Source of the DNA: Roseovarius sp. THAF9
GTDB lineage: Bacteria; Pseudomonadota; Alphaproteobacteria; Rhodobacterales; Rhodobacteraceae
Length of the DNA: 64,000 nucleotides
Assembly: GCF_009363715.1 (NCBI RefSeq)
Contig: NZ_CP045404.1
Span: 464,001 to 528,000 of the forward strand
Direction: 5' to 3'
Part shown: positions 1-9,217 of the stretch, in pieces
How positions within the stretch are numbered: the stretch's first letter is position 1
Layout of the letters: every line of letters starts with the position of its first letter
Notes under the pieces: model-generated
Databases searched by the model: none
What the model was told of the DNA's origin: nothing
The model's input: only the letters and a program-made list of their open reading frames with translations
Translations under genes and position numbers: made by a program

Positions 1-157
1 TTGAAACGGCGACCAGCGTGACCTGTGGCGTCGGCGTGGCTGCCTGTGTTGCGGCTGGCCGTGCGACGGGCCGGATCGAGGATTCGAGGGCCGTGGCCGC
101 CGCGCCGCCCGATAGAAACGCCGCGCCCAGAACTGGAAAGAGATACCTGACAAACAT
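1..157 (-). CDS. Exported protein, N-terminal fragment (runs off left edge)
   Basis: The reading frame starts with ATG at 157 on the minus strand, preceded by a GGGGCGAG-type ribosome binding site, and continues to the window edge without a stop. The 52 visible residues begin with a hydrophobic segment (MFVRYLFPVLGAAFLSGG) followed by an Ala/Thr/Pro-rich stretch, which suggests a signal peptide and a low-complexity periplasmic linker. The rest of the gene lies outside the window, so no function can be assigned. Confidence 0.55.
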   Translation of the reverse strand, partial: MFVRYLFPVLGAAFLSGGAAATALESSIRPVARPAATQAATPTPQVTLVAVS

Positions 158-254
158 TGCTCGCCCCTTTTGGATGGGTTTGATTGGATCATAGCCTGAA
201 ACAGAGTGTTTCAAAAGCGTTCAATGATGAGGCCGGGCGAAGTGTCGCCGTTCG

Positions 255-956
255 TTATGCCGTTTGTTCGCCAGTGTCGCAGGTCATGGCGGCAAGGCAT
301 TCACGCAGAAGAATTGCGCGGCGGGGCCGGAAGGACGCGCCGGTGAGCTCGAGGCCACGCATCCGGTCGAGACGGAAGGCGCGGAAATCGCCGCGCAAGT
401 GGCAAAAGGCCAGAAGACAGAGCGACGATTGCATGAGGACGACCGAAAGCGGGTCAACGTCGCGTTTGGTTTCGCGGCCTTCGGCGTCGGAATAATCGAA
501 ACGGATGGTCTTTTCCTCCCACGTGGCGCGGCGCAGGCGGGCGGTGTCGACGCCCGATTGCGGCAGGGGGGTAAAGCGGCGGGCCGAGAGCACGGCGTGA
601 TCCAGCCGGTGCGCCTGGGCCTGCGGCAAGCGGGCGCGCAGCTTGGCCAAGGCCGATTGCGCGGCGTCGGCGAGGGTGCTGTCGCCCACCTCTTCGACCT
701 CGCGCAGGCCGAGCACCAGCGCCTCCAACTCGTCCTCGTCGAAGTTGAGCGGGGGCAGGGCGGCGTCCTCGATCAGGCGGTAGCCGAAGCCCGCCGCGCC
801 GTCGATCACCGCGCCAAGCCCGCGCAGGGCGTCGATATCGCGATAGACCGTGCGGGCGGTCACGTCGAGCCGGTCCGCCAGCGCCTGCGCCGTGGCAGGG
901 GGCGGCACGATGCGCAGGGCCTGCATCAGTTTGAAAAGGCGTTCGGTCCGGGTCAT
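255..956 (-). CDS. HTH/WYL-domain transcriptional regulator (YafY family)
   Basis: This is a 233-residue DNA-binding regulator. Residues 1-60 form a DeoR-type helix-turn-helix (ADRLDVTARTVYRDIDALR is the recognition region). Residues about 145-210 form a WYL ligand-sensing domain. The family binds small ligands or nucleic acids through the WYL domain and usually controls a neighbouring gene or itself. It is divergent from the Na+/Ca2+ exchanger gene, and a TGACA-N5-TGTCA inverted repeat lies 25 bp upstream of its start, so autoregulation or control of the exchanger is a reasonable inference. The start codon is ATG at 956; its ribosome binding site is weak. The ligand is unknown. Confidence 0.85.
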   Translation of the reverse strand: MTRTERLFKLMQALRIVPPPATAQALADRLDVTARTVYRDIDALRGLGAVIDGAAGFGYRLIEDAALPPLNFDEDELEALVLGLREVEEVGDSTLADAAQSALAKLRARLPQAQAHRLDHAVLSARRFTPLPQSGVDTARLRRATWEEKTIRFDYSDAEGRETKRDVDPLSVVLMQSSLCLLAFCHLRGDFRAFRLDRMRGLELTGASFRPRRAILLRECLAAMTCDTGEQTA

Positions 957-980
957 GGCGCGGAGTATGCTGCCACATTG

Positions 981-995
981 TGACAGAAATTGTCA
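981..995. promoter_or_regulatory. Candidate operator of the WYL regulator
   Basis: A 5-bp inverted repeat TGACA-GAAAT-TGTCA sits in the 172-bp divergent space between the WYL regulator and the exchanger gene. A further CTGTCA half-site occurs at about 1027-1032. The position just upstream of the regulator start fits an autoregulatory operator; this is inferred from symmetry and position only. Confidence 0.4.
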
Positions 996-1128
996 GCAGG
1001 GTTTGGAATCATGGGATGCGATGATCCTGTCACGGCAGGGGTAATTTTCGCAGGCCGTCTTGAAGTGGGCGCATTGCTGCTCAGATTCCCGGAACACGCG
1101 CCGGATGCGCGGGGCTGGAGTTTCTCAA

Positions 1129-2082
1129 GTGGATATAATTTTCGTGATCGCCGGGCTGGCGGGCCTGATCCTCGGCGGTGAATTGCTGGTGCGGAACGCG
1201 GTGCAGCTGGCGCGGGGCTTGGGCGTGTCGCCTCTGGTGATCGGGCTGACCATCGTGGGGTTCGGCACCTCTGCCCCGGAGCTGGTGACCAGCTTGCAGG
1301 CCGCGTGGGTCGGTGCGCCGGGGATCGCGCTGGGCAACGTGGTGGGAAGCAATATCGGCAACACGCTGTTGATCGTGGGGATCGCGGCGCTGATCTCGCC
1401 CATATTGGTGGCGCGGAAGGCGCTGGCGCGGGATGGGTCGGTGATGCTGGGCGCAACGCTGGTCTGCGCGGCGCTGGTGCTGAGCGGCGAGATGGGGCGC
1501 ATGGCCGGGCTGGGCCTCGTGCTGGCGCTGGCGGGCTATCTGGCGTTTACGTTTATGGCCGAGCGCAAGGGGCCGACGGCGGCGGGCGAGGTGTATGCCG
1601 CGGAAGGCGATTTGCTACCCGAAGCGCCGGTGCGGGCGGGGCGTGCGGCGCTGGGGCTGTTGATCGGGCTGGTGGTGATCCTGGCCGGGGCGCGGTTTCT
1701 GGTATCCGGGGCCGTGGGACTGGCGCAGATGCTGGGGATGAGCGACGCGGTAATCGGGCTGACGGTGGTGGCTATCGGCACGTCGATGCCGGAGCTGGTG
1801 ACCTCGGTGCTGGCGGCCCGCAAGGGGCAGGGCGAGGTGGCGTTCGGGAACATCATCGGCAGCAATATCTTCAACATCCTCGGCATACTGGGGGCGACGG
1901 TGTTGGTGGTGCCGATGGCCGCACCCTTGCCGATCACGGGGGTAGATCTGGCCGTGCTGGTGGGCTCAGCGGTTGTGTTCGTCGTGTTCGCCTTTACCGG
2001 AGCTCGGATCGACCGGCGCGAGGGGGCTGTGCTGCTGGCGGCCTACGGTGCTTACATGGTCTGGCTGTTGGGGAGCGTTTAA
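1129..2082 (+). CDS. Calcium/sodium antiporter (YrbG/CaCA family)
   Basis: The 317-residue integral membrane protein carries the two inverted alpha-repeats of the Ca2+/cation antiporter family: GFGTSAPELVTS near residues 44-55 and AIGTSMPELVTS near 215-226. The acidic and polar residues in these repeats form the ion-binding site, so it probably exchanges Na+ for Ca2+ across the inner membrane. The chosen start is GTG at 1129, because GGAG lies 8 bp upstream and the protein then begins directly with the first membrane helix; an in-frame ATG at 1060 would add an implausible Cys/Arg-rich leader. Its TAA stop overlaps the stop codon of convergent rnr. Confidence 0.9.
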   Translation: MDIIFVIAGLAGLILGGELLVRNAVQLARGLGVSPLVIGLTIVGFGTSAPELVTSLQAAWVGAPGIALGNVVGSNIGNTLLIVGIAALISPILVARKALARDGSVMLGATLVCAALVLSGEMGRMAGLGLVLALAGYLAFTFMAERKGPTAAGEVYAAEGDLLPEAPVRAGRAALGLLIGLVVILAGARFLVSGAVGLAQMLGMSDAVIGLTVVAIGTSMPELVTSVLAARKGQGEVAFGNIIGSNIFNILGILGATVLVVPMAAPLPITGVDLAVLVGSAVVFVVFAFTGARIDRREGAVLLAAYGAYMVWLLGSV

Positions 2083-4370
2083 CGCCGCTTGCGTGAGACC
2101 TTGCGCTTGGTCTTGTCTGACTTGTGCTTTTCGCGCGCCAGCTTGCGCTTGGGGCCGCCGCGCCCGCCCTTGGGCTTGCCGCGGCCCCGCCCCTTGCGGG
2201 GCGTGTCCGAACCGCTGGGCGTGATCGTCTTGCCATCGAGCCGCACGAGGTCGAGCGCGAGACCGCCGGTGACCGGCGCCGCCTCGCTGAGGCGGACGAC
2301 GACGCGCTGGCCGAGGCCGATCACCATGCCGGTGTCGGACCCCATCAGGGTGCCGCGGTCGCGGTCGAGGTGGAAATACTCGTTGCCAAGCGCGCGCATC
2401 GGGATGAGGCCGTCCGCGCCGGTCTCGTCCAGCCGGACGAAGGCGCCGAACTTGGCGATGCCGCTGATCCGCCCGGTGAACTCCTCGCCCACACGTTCGG
2501 AAAGGAAGGCGGCGAGATAGCGGTCGTTGGTGTCGCGTTCGGCCATCATCGAGCGGCGCTCGGTTTCCGAGATATGTTCGCCGATGCTTTGCAGGCGTTC
2601 CTCGTCGGATTTCGACAGGCCGTCCTCGCCCCAGCCATGCGCCGATATGAGGGCGCGGTGTACGATCAGGTCGGCATAGCGACGGATGGGCGAGGTGAAA
2701 TGCGCGTAGGATTGCAGTGCAAGGCCGAAATGCCCGAAATTCGACGGGGCATAATAGGCCTGCGTCATCGAGCGCAGGGTGGCGAGGTTGATGACCTCGA
2801 CGTGGTCGGTGCCCGCCGCGCCGTGCAGCAGCTGGTTGAGGTGAGCGGTCTTCAGCACCTGCCCCTTGGCCAGCGTCAGGCCTGCGGCCTCGGCCACGTC
2901 GCGCAGGGTGTCGAGCTTCTCTGGCGGCGGCTCTTCGTGGACGCGGAAGAGGAGGGGGGATTTTTTGGCGATCAGCGTCTCGGCGGCGGCCACATTGGCC
3001 AGAACCATCATGTCCTCGATCAGCTTGTGGGCATCGAGGCGGTCGGCGAAGTTGACGGAGGTGACCTTGCCCTCGTCGCTGAGCACGACCTTGCGTTCGG
3101 GCAGGTCGAGATCGAGCGGCTGGCGGTTGTTGCGCGCTTCTTGCAGGGCGGCGAAGGCCTCGTAAAGCGGGTCGATAACCTCGTCCATGAGGGGCCCGCA
3201 CTTGTCGTCCGGGGTGCCGTCGCGAGCGGCCTGTACTTGCTGGTAGGTGAGCGACGCGGCGGAGCGCATCAGGCCGCGCACGAAGCGGTGGCCGATCTTC
3301 GTCCCGTGGGCGTCGATCTGCATCCGCACGGCTATGCAGGCGCGCGGTACACCTTCGTGCAGCGAACAGAGGTCGCCGGACAGCCGGTCGGGCAGCATCG
3401 GCACGACCCGGTCGGGGAAATAGCTGGAATTGCCGCGCTTGCGGGCCTCGGCATCGAGGGCCGAGCCGGGGGTGACGTAACAGGCAACGTCGGCGATGGC
3501 GACCCAGATGACATGCCCGCCCTCGTTCTTGGGGTCGTCGTCGGGGTGGGCCCAGACGGCATCGTCGTGATCGCGGGCGTCCGCCGGGTCGATGGTGACG
3601 AGCGGCAGGTCGCGCAGGTCTTCGCGGCCCTTGAGGCCTTGCGGTTTCTGCGCGTCGGCCTCTGCGATGACGTCGTCGGGGAAATCGTCGGGAATGCCAT
3701 GCTGGTGGATAGCGATCAGCGACACGGCCTTCGGCGCGGAGGGGTCGCCCAATCGGTCCAGGATGCGGGCCTGTGGCAGGCCCATGCGCCCCTTGGGCCC
3801 GGCCTGTTCGGCCTCGACCAGCTCGCCATCCTTGGCGCCGCCGGTGGCGGAGGGCGCGACCAGCCATTCCTTGCCGTCGCCCTTGTCGATCGGCAGGATG
3901 CGCCCGCCCCCGGCGGTTTTTTTGAAGATGCCCAAGACCTTGCGCGGATTGGTCCCGATCCGGCGGATGAGCCGCGCCTCATAATGATGCGCCTCGCCCT
4001 TGACCTCTTGCAGCCGGCCCAGAATGCGGTCGCCGGGGCCGAGCGCGGGGTCACTGGCGCGGGGGATCAGCAGGACGACAGGCTCCACGCCTTCGCCATG
4101 CCATTCAAGCGGGCGCGCCAGAAGCTCTCCATCCGGGGTCTGGTCACTGACCTGCAGCACGCTGACCGGGGGCAGCTTGTCGGGGTCGCGATAGGTTTTC
4201 TTGCGCTTCTCAAGGTGCCCCTCGGCCTCGAGCTCCTTCAGGATGCGCTTGAGGTCGATCCGCGCCGCCCCCTTGATGCCGAACGCCTTGGCGATGTCGC
4301 GCTTGGAGGTCAGGGTCGGATTGTCAGAGATCCATTGCAGGACCTGTGATTTGGAGGGCAATTCGCTCAT
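2079..4370 (-). CDS. rnr: Ribonuclease R (3'-5' exoribonuclease)
   Basis: RNase R degrades structured RNA processively from the 3' end in the cytoplasm. The 763-residue protein has an N-terminal winged-helix region (1-60), cold-shock OB folds (about 70-240), the RNB catalytic domain with the metal-binding aspartate cluster DPADARDHDD at 261-270, an S1 domain near 640-720, and a strongly Lys/Arg-rich tail over the last 40 residues. This order and length are those of RNase R, not RNase II. ATG at 4370 was chosen (AGGTG upstream); the frame is open further upstream but without a good start. The stop overlaps that of the exchanger gene. The basic tail is expected to bind RNA. Confidence 0.96.
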   Translation of the reverse strand: MSELPSKSQVLQWISDNPTLTSKRDIAKAFGIKGAARIDLKRILKELEAEGHLEKRKKTYRDPDKLPPVSVLQVSDQTPDGELLARPLEWHGEGVEPVVLLIPRASDPALGPGDRILGRLQEVKGEAHHYEARLIRRIGTNPRKVLGIFKKTAGGGRILPIDKGDGKEWLVAPSATGGAKDGELVEAEQAGPKGRMGLPQARILDRLGDPSAPKAVSLIAIHQHGIPDDFPDDVIAEADAQKPQGLKGREDLRDLPLVTIDPADARDHDDAVWAHPDDDPKNEGGHVIWVAIADVACYVTPGSALDAEARKRGNSSYFPDRVVPMLPDRLSGDLCSLHEGVPRACIAVRMQIDAHGTKIGHRFVRGLMRSAASLTYQQVQAARDGTPDDKCGPLMDEVIDPLYEAFAALQEARNNRQPLDLDLPERKVVLSDEGKVTSVNFADRLDAHKLIEDMMVLANVAAAETLIAKKSPLLFRVHEEPPPEKLDTLRDVAEAAGLTLAKGQVLKTAHLNQLLHGAAGTDHVEVINLATLRSMTQAYYAPSNFGHFGLALQSYAHFTSPIRRYADLIVHRALISAHGWGEDGLSKSDEERLQSIGEHISETERRSMMAERDTNDRYLAAFLSERVGEEFTGRISGIAKFGAFVRLDETGADGLIPMRALGNEYFHLDRDRGTLMGSDTGMVIGLGQRVVVRLSEAAPVTGGLALDLVRLDGKTITPSGSDTPRKGRGRGKPKGGRGGPKRKLAREKHKSDKTKRKVSRKRR

Positions 4371-4435
4371 GCAAGGGCACCTAGCACGAAGGTGGGGGGC
4401 GTTCCATGCGAAGATTGCCGTCGCGGCCCGCCCCA

Positions 4436-4497
4436 CCTTCTTTTTCTTGCCGGAAATACTCTCGGGGGTCTGGGGGGTGAAACCCCCTGCAGGTCGA
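4436..4497 (-). repeat. Dispersed intergenic repeat family 2, copy 1, plus G/C hairpin
   Basis: Read on the minus strand, this contains GAGAGTATTTCCGGCAAGAA followed by AAAGAAGG, which resembles copies at 21456 and 37697 (core CGGGxGTATTT or GGGGATATTTT followed by a purine-rich tail). Next to it, a run of six G and a run of six C (about 4471-4496) can form a GGGGGT...ACCCCC hairpin. It lies between the rnr start and the end of the DUF2064 gene and may act as a terminator for that operon. Confidence 0.45.
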
Positions 4498-4524
4498 CGC
4501 GGGCCTTGCCCGCGGCGAAACCGG

Positions 4525-5106
4525 TCACAGCGCTTGCAGGTCCTCGATCGTGTCCACGTCCTGCAACGTATCGACAAGACCGATGCGCGCGCCCGGCAAA
4601 CTCGCCCTGCTGTCGGCCAGCGCGTGCTGGGTGGACCATCGAACGCCTTGCAGGAAAATCGTGGGCACGGCGCGGGTGCGTTTCATCCCGATCAGCCAGT
4701 AGCCGCCATCGGGGGCCGGGCCGAAGACCGCGTCCTGCCGTCCGAGCGTGGCAAAGGCGCGGGCGATGTGAGCGCGGGTGATGCCGGGAATGTCGCCGCC
4801 GACGATGCAGACGGGCCCGGGCGGACGGGTCCGCATGACGCGGGCCATGCGGGCGCCAAGGTCGCCGGGGCCTTGGGGCATGCGCTCAAGATCGGCAGGC
4901 CAGGCGCGGCTGGTGAGGCCCGCCACGTCAGGGGCGACGGCCAGCACGAGGTTCCAGTGCGGATCGCGCAGGCGGCGCAGCAGGCGGGCGGTCTGGTGGC
5001 GGACCCACCAGGTGGCAGCGACTGGGCCGATATCGCGGGCCAGGCGGGTTTTAACCTGGCCCGGGCGCGGGTCTTTCAGCATGATGACAAGCTGTTGCCG
5101 GATCAC
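4525..5106 (-). CDS. DUF2064/TIGR04282-type glycosyltransferase
   Basis: The 193-residue cytoplasmic protein matches the DUF2064 fold, a small GT-A-like family. It shows the early lysine/arginine pattern [17 protein letters not shown], the GGDIPGI metal/nucleotide-binding segment and [14 protein letters not shown], all family hallmarks. Members have been linked to arsenosugar synthesis, but I see no ars genes here, so the substrate is open. Translation starts at GTG 5106, overlapping the TGA stop of dapE (GTGA), so the two genes are translationally coupled. Confidence 0.8.
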   Translation of the reverse strand: MIRQQLVIMLKDPRPGQVKTRLARDIGPVAATWWVRHQTARLLRRLRDPHWNLVLAVAPDVAGLTSRAWPADLERMPQGPGDLGARMARVMRTRPPGPVCIVGGDIPGITRAHIARAFATLGRQDAVFGPAPDGGYWLIGMKRTRAVPTIFLQGVRWSTQHALADSRASLPGARIGLVDTLQDVDTIEDLQAL

Positions 5107-6260
5107 GCGAAATAGTCTTTCAGGATGCGGGCATAGATCGCCTTCAACTGCTCGATCTGCGCCACTTCGACCCGCTCGTCGACCTGGTGCATGGTCTGGC
5201 CCACGAGGCCGAATTCCACGACCGGGCAGTGATCCTTGACGAAGCGCGCGTCCGAGGTGCCGCCGCTGGTGGACAGGACGGGCGTGACGCCGGTTTCGGA
5301 CTCGACCGCGCGTGCAACCAGATCCGACAGCGGGCCGGGCGGGGTGAGGAAGCTTTCGCCCGAGTTCTTGACCTGCATGTCGCCGCGCACGCCGAACGCT
5401 TCGCAGACGTCATCGAGTTCGGATTGCAGCCAGTTGGTCAGGCTGTCCCCGCTATGCGCGTCGTTGTAGCGGATATTGACGGTCATCCGGGTGCTTTCGG
5501 GAATGACGTTGGTCGTCGGATTGCCGGTGTCGATGGTCACCACGGCCAGCGTGGAGGGATCGAAGTGGGCGGTGCCTTCGTCCAGCGTGTGTGAGGACAG
5601 GCGGTCGGCCAGCCGCGCCATGGCGGGCAGCGGATTGCAGGCGCGGTGGAGGTAGGCGGAATGGCCCTGCACGCCGGTGAGGGTGATCCAGGCGGACAAC
5701 GAGCCCCGGCGGCCGATCTTGATCATGTCGCCCATGGTTTCGGGGCAGGTGGGTTCGCCCACGAGGCAGGCGCTCATCGCTTCGCCTTCCTGCGCCATCC
5801 AGTCCAGCAGGGCCACGGTGCCATCCCGTGCATCGCCTTCCTCGTCGCCGGTGATGGCCACGATCACCGCGCCCTCGGGAGGTGCGTCCTGCACGAAGTC
5901 GATGGCGGCGGCGGCGAATGCGGCGACGCCGGATTTCATGTCGGTGGCCCCCCGGCCCCAAAGCTGGCCGTCGCGAATCTCGGCGCCGAAGGGATCGGCG
6001 GTCCATGCATCGGCGTCGCCCACCGGCACCACGTCGGTATGGCCGTTGAAGCCGAAGCTGCGGGTGGCGTTCTTGTCGCCCCAGCGCGCATAGAGATTGG
6101 CGATGCCGTTGCGATCCACGCGGGTGCAGGTGAAGCCCGCGTTGGAAAGCAGACGTTCAAGCAGTTGCAGTGCGCCGCCTTCTTCGGGGGTGACCGAAGC
6201 GCAGCGCACCAGTTGCGCGGTCAGGTCGACGGGGTCGGTCGGGGCGGAGTTCTGCGGCAT
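5103..6260 (-). CDS. dapE: Succinyl-diaminopimelate desuccinylase
   Basis: DapE hydrolyses N-succinyl-LL-diaminopimelate to LL-diaminopimelate and succinate in lysine and peptidoglycan precursor synthesis. The 385-residue M20 metallopeptidase shows the two-zinc ligands and catalytic residues: H74 and D76 in [11 protein letters not shown]107 in [10 protein letters not shown] and the E140-E141 pair in TGDEEGDA. Start ATG 6260 follows AGGATACC, a good ribosome binding site, and gives the standard family length; the longer frame would add a non-conserved leader. The product of dapD, encoded at 9597-10424 on the same strand, acts three steps earlier in the pathway. The two genes are separated here by a Hint gene pair on the opposite strand. 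Confidence 0.96.
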   Translation of the reverse strand: MPQNSAPTDPVDLTAQLVRCASVTPEEGGALQLLERLLSNAGFTCTRVDRNGIANLYARWGDKNATRSFGFNGHTDVVPVGDADAWTADPFGAEIRDGQLWGRGATDMKSGVAAFAAAAIDFVQDAPPEGAVIVAITGDEEGDARDGTVALLDWMAQEGEAMSACLVGEPTCPETMGDMIKIGRRGSLSAWITLTGVQGHSAYLHRACNPLPAMARLADRLSSHTLDEGTAHFDPSTLAVVTIDTGNPTTNVIPESTRMTVNIRYNDAHSGDSLTNWLQSELDDVCEAFGVRGDMQVKNSGESFLTPPGPLSDLVARAVESETGVTPVLSTSGGTSDARFVKDHCPVVEFGLVGQTMHQVDERVEVAQIEQLKAIYARILKDYFA

Positions 6261-6390
6261 TTGGGGTATCCTGTGAATTTTCGACAGACCTAGCCTGCAC
6301 GGTTTGTAACCGCAAACCCGCGCCCGGAAAAAAGTTTGTCCTCGGGGCATGATCGGTGACGGAATTTCTTAACAAGGCGAAAAAAACGTG

Positions 6391-6405
6391 TTAATCAATC
6401 CTTAA
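6391..6405. promoter_or_regulatory. CtrA-like site TTAA-N7-TTAA
   Basis: The sequence TTAATCAATCCTTAA matches the alphaproteobacterial CtrA full-site pattern TTAA-N7-TTAA exactly. It sits inside an unusually AT-rich patch (about 6360-6412) between divergent dapE and the choice-of-anchor L/Hint gene, 153 bp upstream of the latter's start and 131 bp upstream of dapE. Control by CtrA is inferred from the match only. Confidence 0.5.
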
Positions 6406-6557
6406 TAAATGACCCGAGGCAGGGCAAAAGAGCAGCTGGGCAAATCGCCCGACACGTCAGCAAGCGCAAAAAAACAAGCTGCGGCGTGTCAGACCGGACC
6501 ACCGGAAAAGCCGATTCTTGGCGTGTGCTGACCTTGGACGTACATGAGGTGGGCAGT

Positions 6558-8144
6558 ATGGTCAGGGGTGTCGAAATCCCGATAGATCGCGGTGCGTCCG
6601 CGACCGAGATGGCGAACGCCATATTCGGCGACGGTGTTCAGGTGGTGTCAGCGTCCTATACAGGCGACAATGATTCCTCTGGAATATATACACAGGGTGA
6701 CACGATTTCGCCGGGAGTGATGCCCTCGGACAGCGGTGTGATGTTCTCGACCGGTGACTTGCGAGGATTTACCAACAACTCGCCTTGGTGGTCGACCAAC
6801 TCGAACCAGTCCGCGAGCACCACGACAAGCTCGAGCGGGCCGAACAACGATCCGCTCTTCAACGCGGCCGCGGGTACCAATACATACGATGCGTCCTATC
6901 TGGACGTGGATTTCATTCCGACCGGCGACGTAATGACGATGCAGTTCGTCTTCGCGTCGGAGGAATTTCCCGAATACGCGACCGGCGCGTTCCAGGATTT
7001 CGTCGGTGTCTGGATCAACGGCACACAGGTGCCGCTAAGCGTGGGTGACGGGGATATCGACCCCAACAACCTGAATGCCGGGTCCAACGCCAACCTTTTC
7101 GTCGACAACACCTCGGACCAGTACAACACCGAGATGGACGGCTTTACCGTCACGATGACCCTGACGATCCCGGTTAACTCTGGCGACGTGAACTCGATCC
7201 GGATCGGGATCGCGGACGTGACGGACGCAAACTACGATTCGACGCTGATCATCGCGGGCGACAGCGTGCAGACAACGTTGGTGGCGCAGGACGACACGTC
7301 GAACCTGTTTCCCACAGGATCGAAGACGCTGGATGTTCTGGACAACGACGTAAACAACACCGCCGGCGCACTGACGATCACGCAGATCAACGGTCAAAAC
7401 GTCGTCGCGGGCAGCACTGTCACGCTGGCCACGGGCCAGACGGTGCAGCTGAACGCGGACGGCACCATCACGGTCGTCGGGGACGGCGACGTCGAGGAAG
7501 TCAATTTCACCTACACGGTAGAGAGCACGAACGGGCAGAGCGACACCGGCTTTGTCACGCTGAACTCGATCCCGTGTTTCGTGCGCGGGTCACGCATCCT
7601 GTGCGAACGCGGCGAGGTGCAAGTCGAGGACCTGCGGGTGGGAGACCTGGTGGCGACACGGGATGAGGGCCTGCAACCACTGCGCTGGGTCGGCCACCGC
7701 GAGGTGGCGGGTGCCGGGCCCTATGCGCCGATCCGCATCCTGGCAGGCACGTTTGGCGATCATGGCGAGCTTTGGCTGTCGCCGCTGCACCGGGTGCTGA
7801 TCCGCGACAGCCTGGCCGAGCTGCTGTTCGGCGAGCGCGAGGTGCTGGTGGCGGCCAAGGACTTGGTCAACGACCGCAGCGTGCGGCGCATCGAGGTGGA
7901 GAGTGTGGATTACTTTCACCTGCTGTTTGATCGGCACCAGGTGATCATGTCCGAAGGGCTGCCGACCGAAAGCTTTTTGCCCGGACCGCAGATCAAGAAC
8001 AGTTTCGAGGCCGATGTGCTGGAAGAAATCTGCACCCTGTTCCCCGAAATCGACCCGGAAACCGCCGAGGGGTACAGCCCCGCGGCACGACGGATGCTGC
8101 GCGGTTACGAGGCGCAGATCCTGTCCAAGAAATGGGCGGCGTGA
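6558..8144 (+). CDS. Choice-of-anchor L domain protein with C-terminal Hint domain
   Basis: The 528-residue protein has a choice-of-anchor L domain (about residues 5-240, including TMQFVFASEEFPEYA and DFVGVWINGTQV), an Ig-like/VCBS-like domain (about 245-335, with LDVLDNDVN), then a Hint_2 (hedgehog/intein-type) domain from C340 (CFVRGSRI) with the block-B-like histidine H411 in SPLHRVLI. This architecture is typical of Rhodobacterales surface or secreted proteins; the Hint domain may self-cleave or transfer the protein, but that is inference. No classical signal peptide is seen, so export may use a type I system. ATG 6558 (GAGGTG upstream) matches the usual N-terminus; a GTG at 6486 would add 24 residues. 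It is 2 bp from the next Hint gene. Confidence 0.8.
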   Translation: MVRGVEIPIDRGASATEMANAIFGDGVQVVSASYTGDNDSSGIYTQGDTISPGVMPSDSGVMFSTGDLRGFTNNSPWWSTNSNQSASTTTSSSGPNNDPLFNAAAGTNTYDASYLDVDFIPTGDVMTMQFVFASEEFPEYATGAFQDFVGVWINGTQVPLSVGDGDIDPNNLNAGSNANLFVDNTSDQYNTEMDGFTVTMTLTIPVNSGDVNSIRIGIADVTDANYDSTLIIAGDSVQTTLVAQDDTSNLFPTGSKTLDVLDNDVNNTAGALTITQINGQNVVAGSTVTLATGQTVQLNADGTITVVGDGDVEEVNFTYTVESTNGQSDTGFVTLNSIPCFVRGSRILCERGEVQVEDLRVGDLVATRDEGLQPLRWVGHREVAGAGPYAPIRILAGTFGDHGELWLSPLHRVLIRDSLAELLFGEREVLVAAKDLVNDRSVRRIEVESVDYFHLLFDRHQVIMSEGLPTESFLPGPQIKNSFEADVLEEICTLFPEIDPETAEGYSPAARRMLRGYEAQILSKKWAA

Positions 8145-8146
8145 CA

Positions 8147-9217
8147 ATGGGCTGGATTGGACTTCGAGATGGCAACGACGGTTGGTTCAAGGCGGACCCG
8201 CGGCTGACGGAAACCGGCGCGGACCGGGTGTTGCACCGGGGTAGCCTGGTGGTCGAGACCCGCATCTCGGCCGAGACGCGGCCGCAGACCTTGCTGGCGT
8301 TTCGGCGGACATGGCCGATGCCCGGATTGTTCACGATCCAGGCGTTGCCGCAGGGCGGGATCGTGCTGGTGGATGCGCAGGGCGACGACATCTGCCATGG
8401 CACCCTGCCGTTGAAGAACGACGGGCGGCTGGACATCTTGCGGCTGACCTATTCGTGGGACAGCGCCGAAGGTTGGGCACGGCTGACGCTGGAGCGGCCC
8501 GAGACCGACCAGGTGGAGACTGTGGCGCTGAATGCCACCTTGCCGCTGCCGGTCGATGATCTGAACGCCATCTTCGCGCATGGCTGCAATTTCGAGGTGG
8601 ACGAGGAGGTGACGTTCCTGGCGCTGTCGGACAAGATCGAGCCGGTGGGGCCCTTGCCCGCACTGACGGCGCAGGTGCCGATCATGACCGACCGCGGTGA
8701 ACGCCCGGCGGGCGAGATCCGGCGCGGCGACATCGTGGTAACGGATGATGGCCAGCGCGTGCCGGTCTTGCAGGTGGTCAAGCGGACCGTGCCCGCGCGC
8801 GGCAGTTTCCGGCCCATCCGCTTGCGTGCGCCCTATTTCAAGCTGACGCAGGATATCGTGGTGTCGCCGCAGCAACGGCTGGTGATGCATGGCAGCGAGG
8901 TGGAATATATGTTTGGCCGCGAGGCGGTGCTGGTCCCCGCGCGGCACTTGGTGAACGACCGCTCGGCGTTTCAGGCCAAGGGTCCGGACCTTGTGAGCTA
9001 TCACCATCTGCTGTTGCCCGGGCACGAGGCCGTGCTGGCGGCAGGATGTGCGCTGGAGAGCCTTTACATTGGTCGGATGCGGCGCAAGCCCGAGGCGATC
9101 GCCGCGAGTATTCTGGCCGATTTCGACCGCAACCGCCTGCCCGAGCACGCCAAGCCGGTCTGGCCGGTTCTTAAACCGTTCGAGGCAGTGACGCTGGCGA
9201 CAAGCCGCGCGGCGTGA
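8147..9217 (+). CDS. Hint-domain protein lacking catalytic residues
   Basis: The 356-residue protein follows the previous Hint gene by 2 bp and is surely co-transcribed. Residues 1-170 form a beta-rich region without a clear family match. From about residue 175 a Hint_2-like domain is recognisable by the alignment VPIMTDRGERPAGEIRRGDI and the later VLVPARHLVNDRSAF, which parallels VLVAAKDLVNDRSV in the upstream protein. The usual first-position Cys is absent, and the block-B His is Gln (SPQQRLVM), so autoprocessing is unlikely. ATG 8147 was chosen; ATG 8132 lies in frame inside the upstream gene and would add five residues. Confidence 0.7.
   Translation: MGWIGLRDGNDGWFKADPRLTETGADRVLHRGSLVVETRISAETRPQTLLAFRRTWPMPGLFTIQALPQGGIVLVDAQGDDICHGTLPLKNDGRLDILRLTYSWDSAEGWARLTLERPETDQVETVALNATLPLPVDDLNAIFAHGCNFEVDEEVTFLALSDKIEPVGPLPALTAQVPIMTDRGERPAGEIRRGDIVVTDDGQRVPVLQVVKRTVPARGSFRPIRLRAPYFKLTQDIVVSPQQRLVMHGSEVEYMFGREAVLVPARHLVNDRSAFQAKGPDLVSYHHLLLPGHEAVLAAGCALESLYIGRMRRKPEAIAASILADFDRNRLPEHAKPVWPVLKPFEAVTLATSRAA

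Noticed and set aside
1060..1128. Upstream extension of the exchanger gene
   Set aside because: The added residues are Cys/Arg-rich, have no ribosome binding site and precede a well placed GTG with GGAG.
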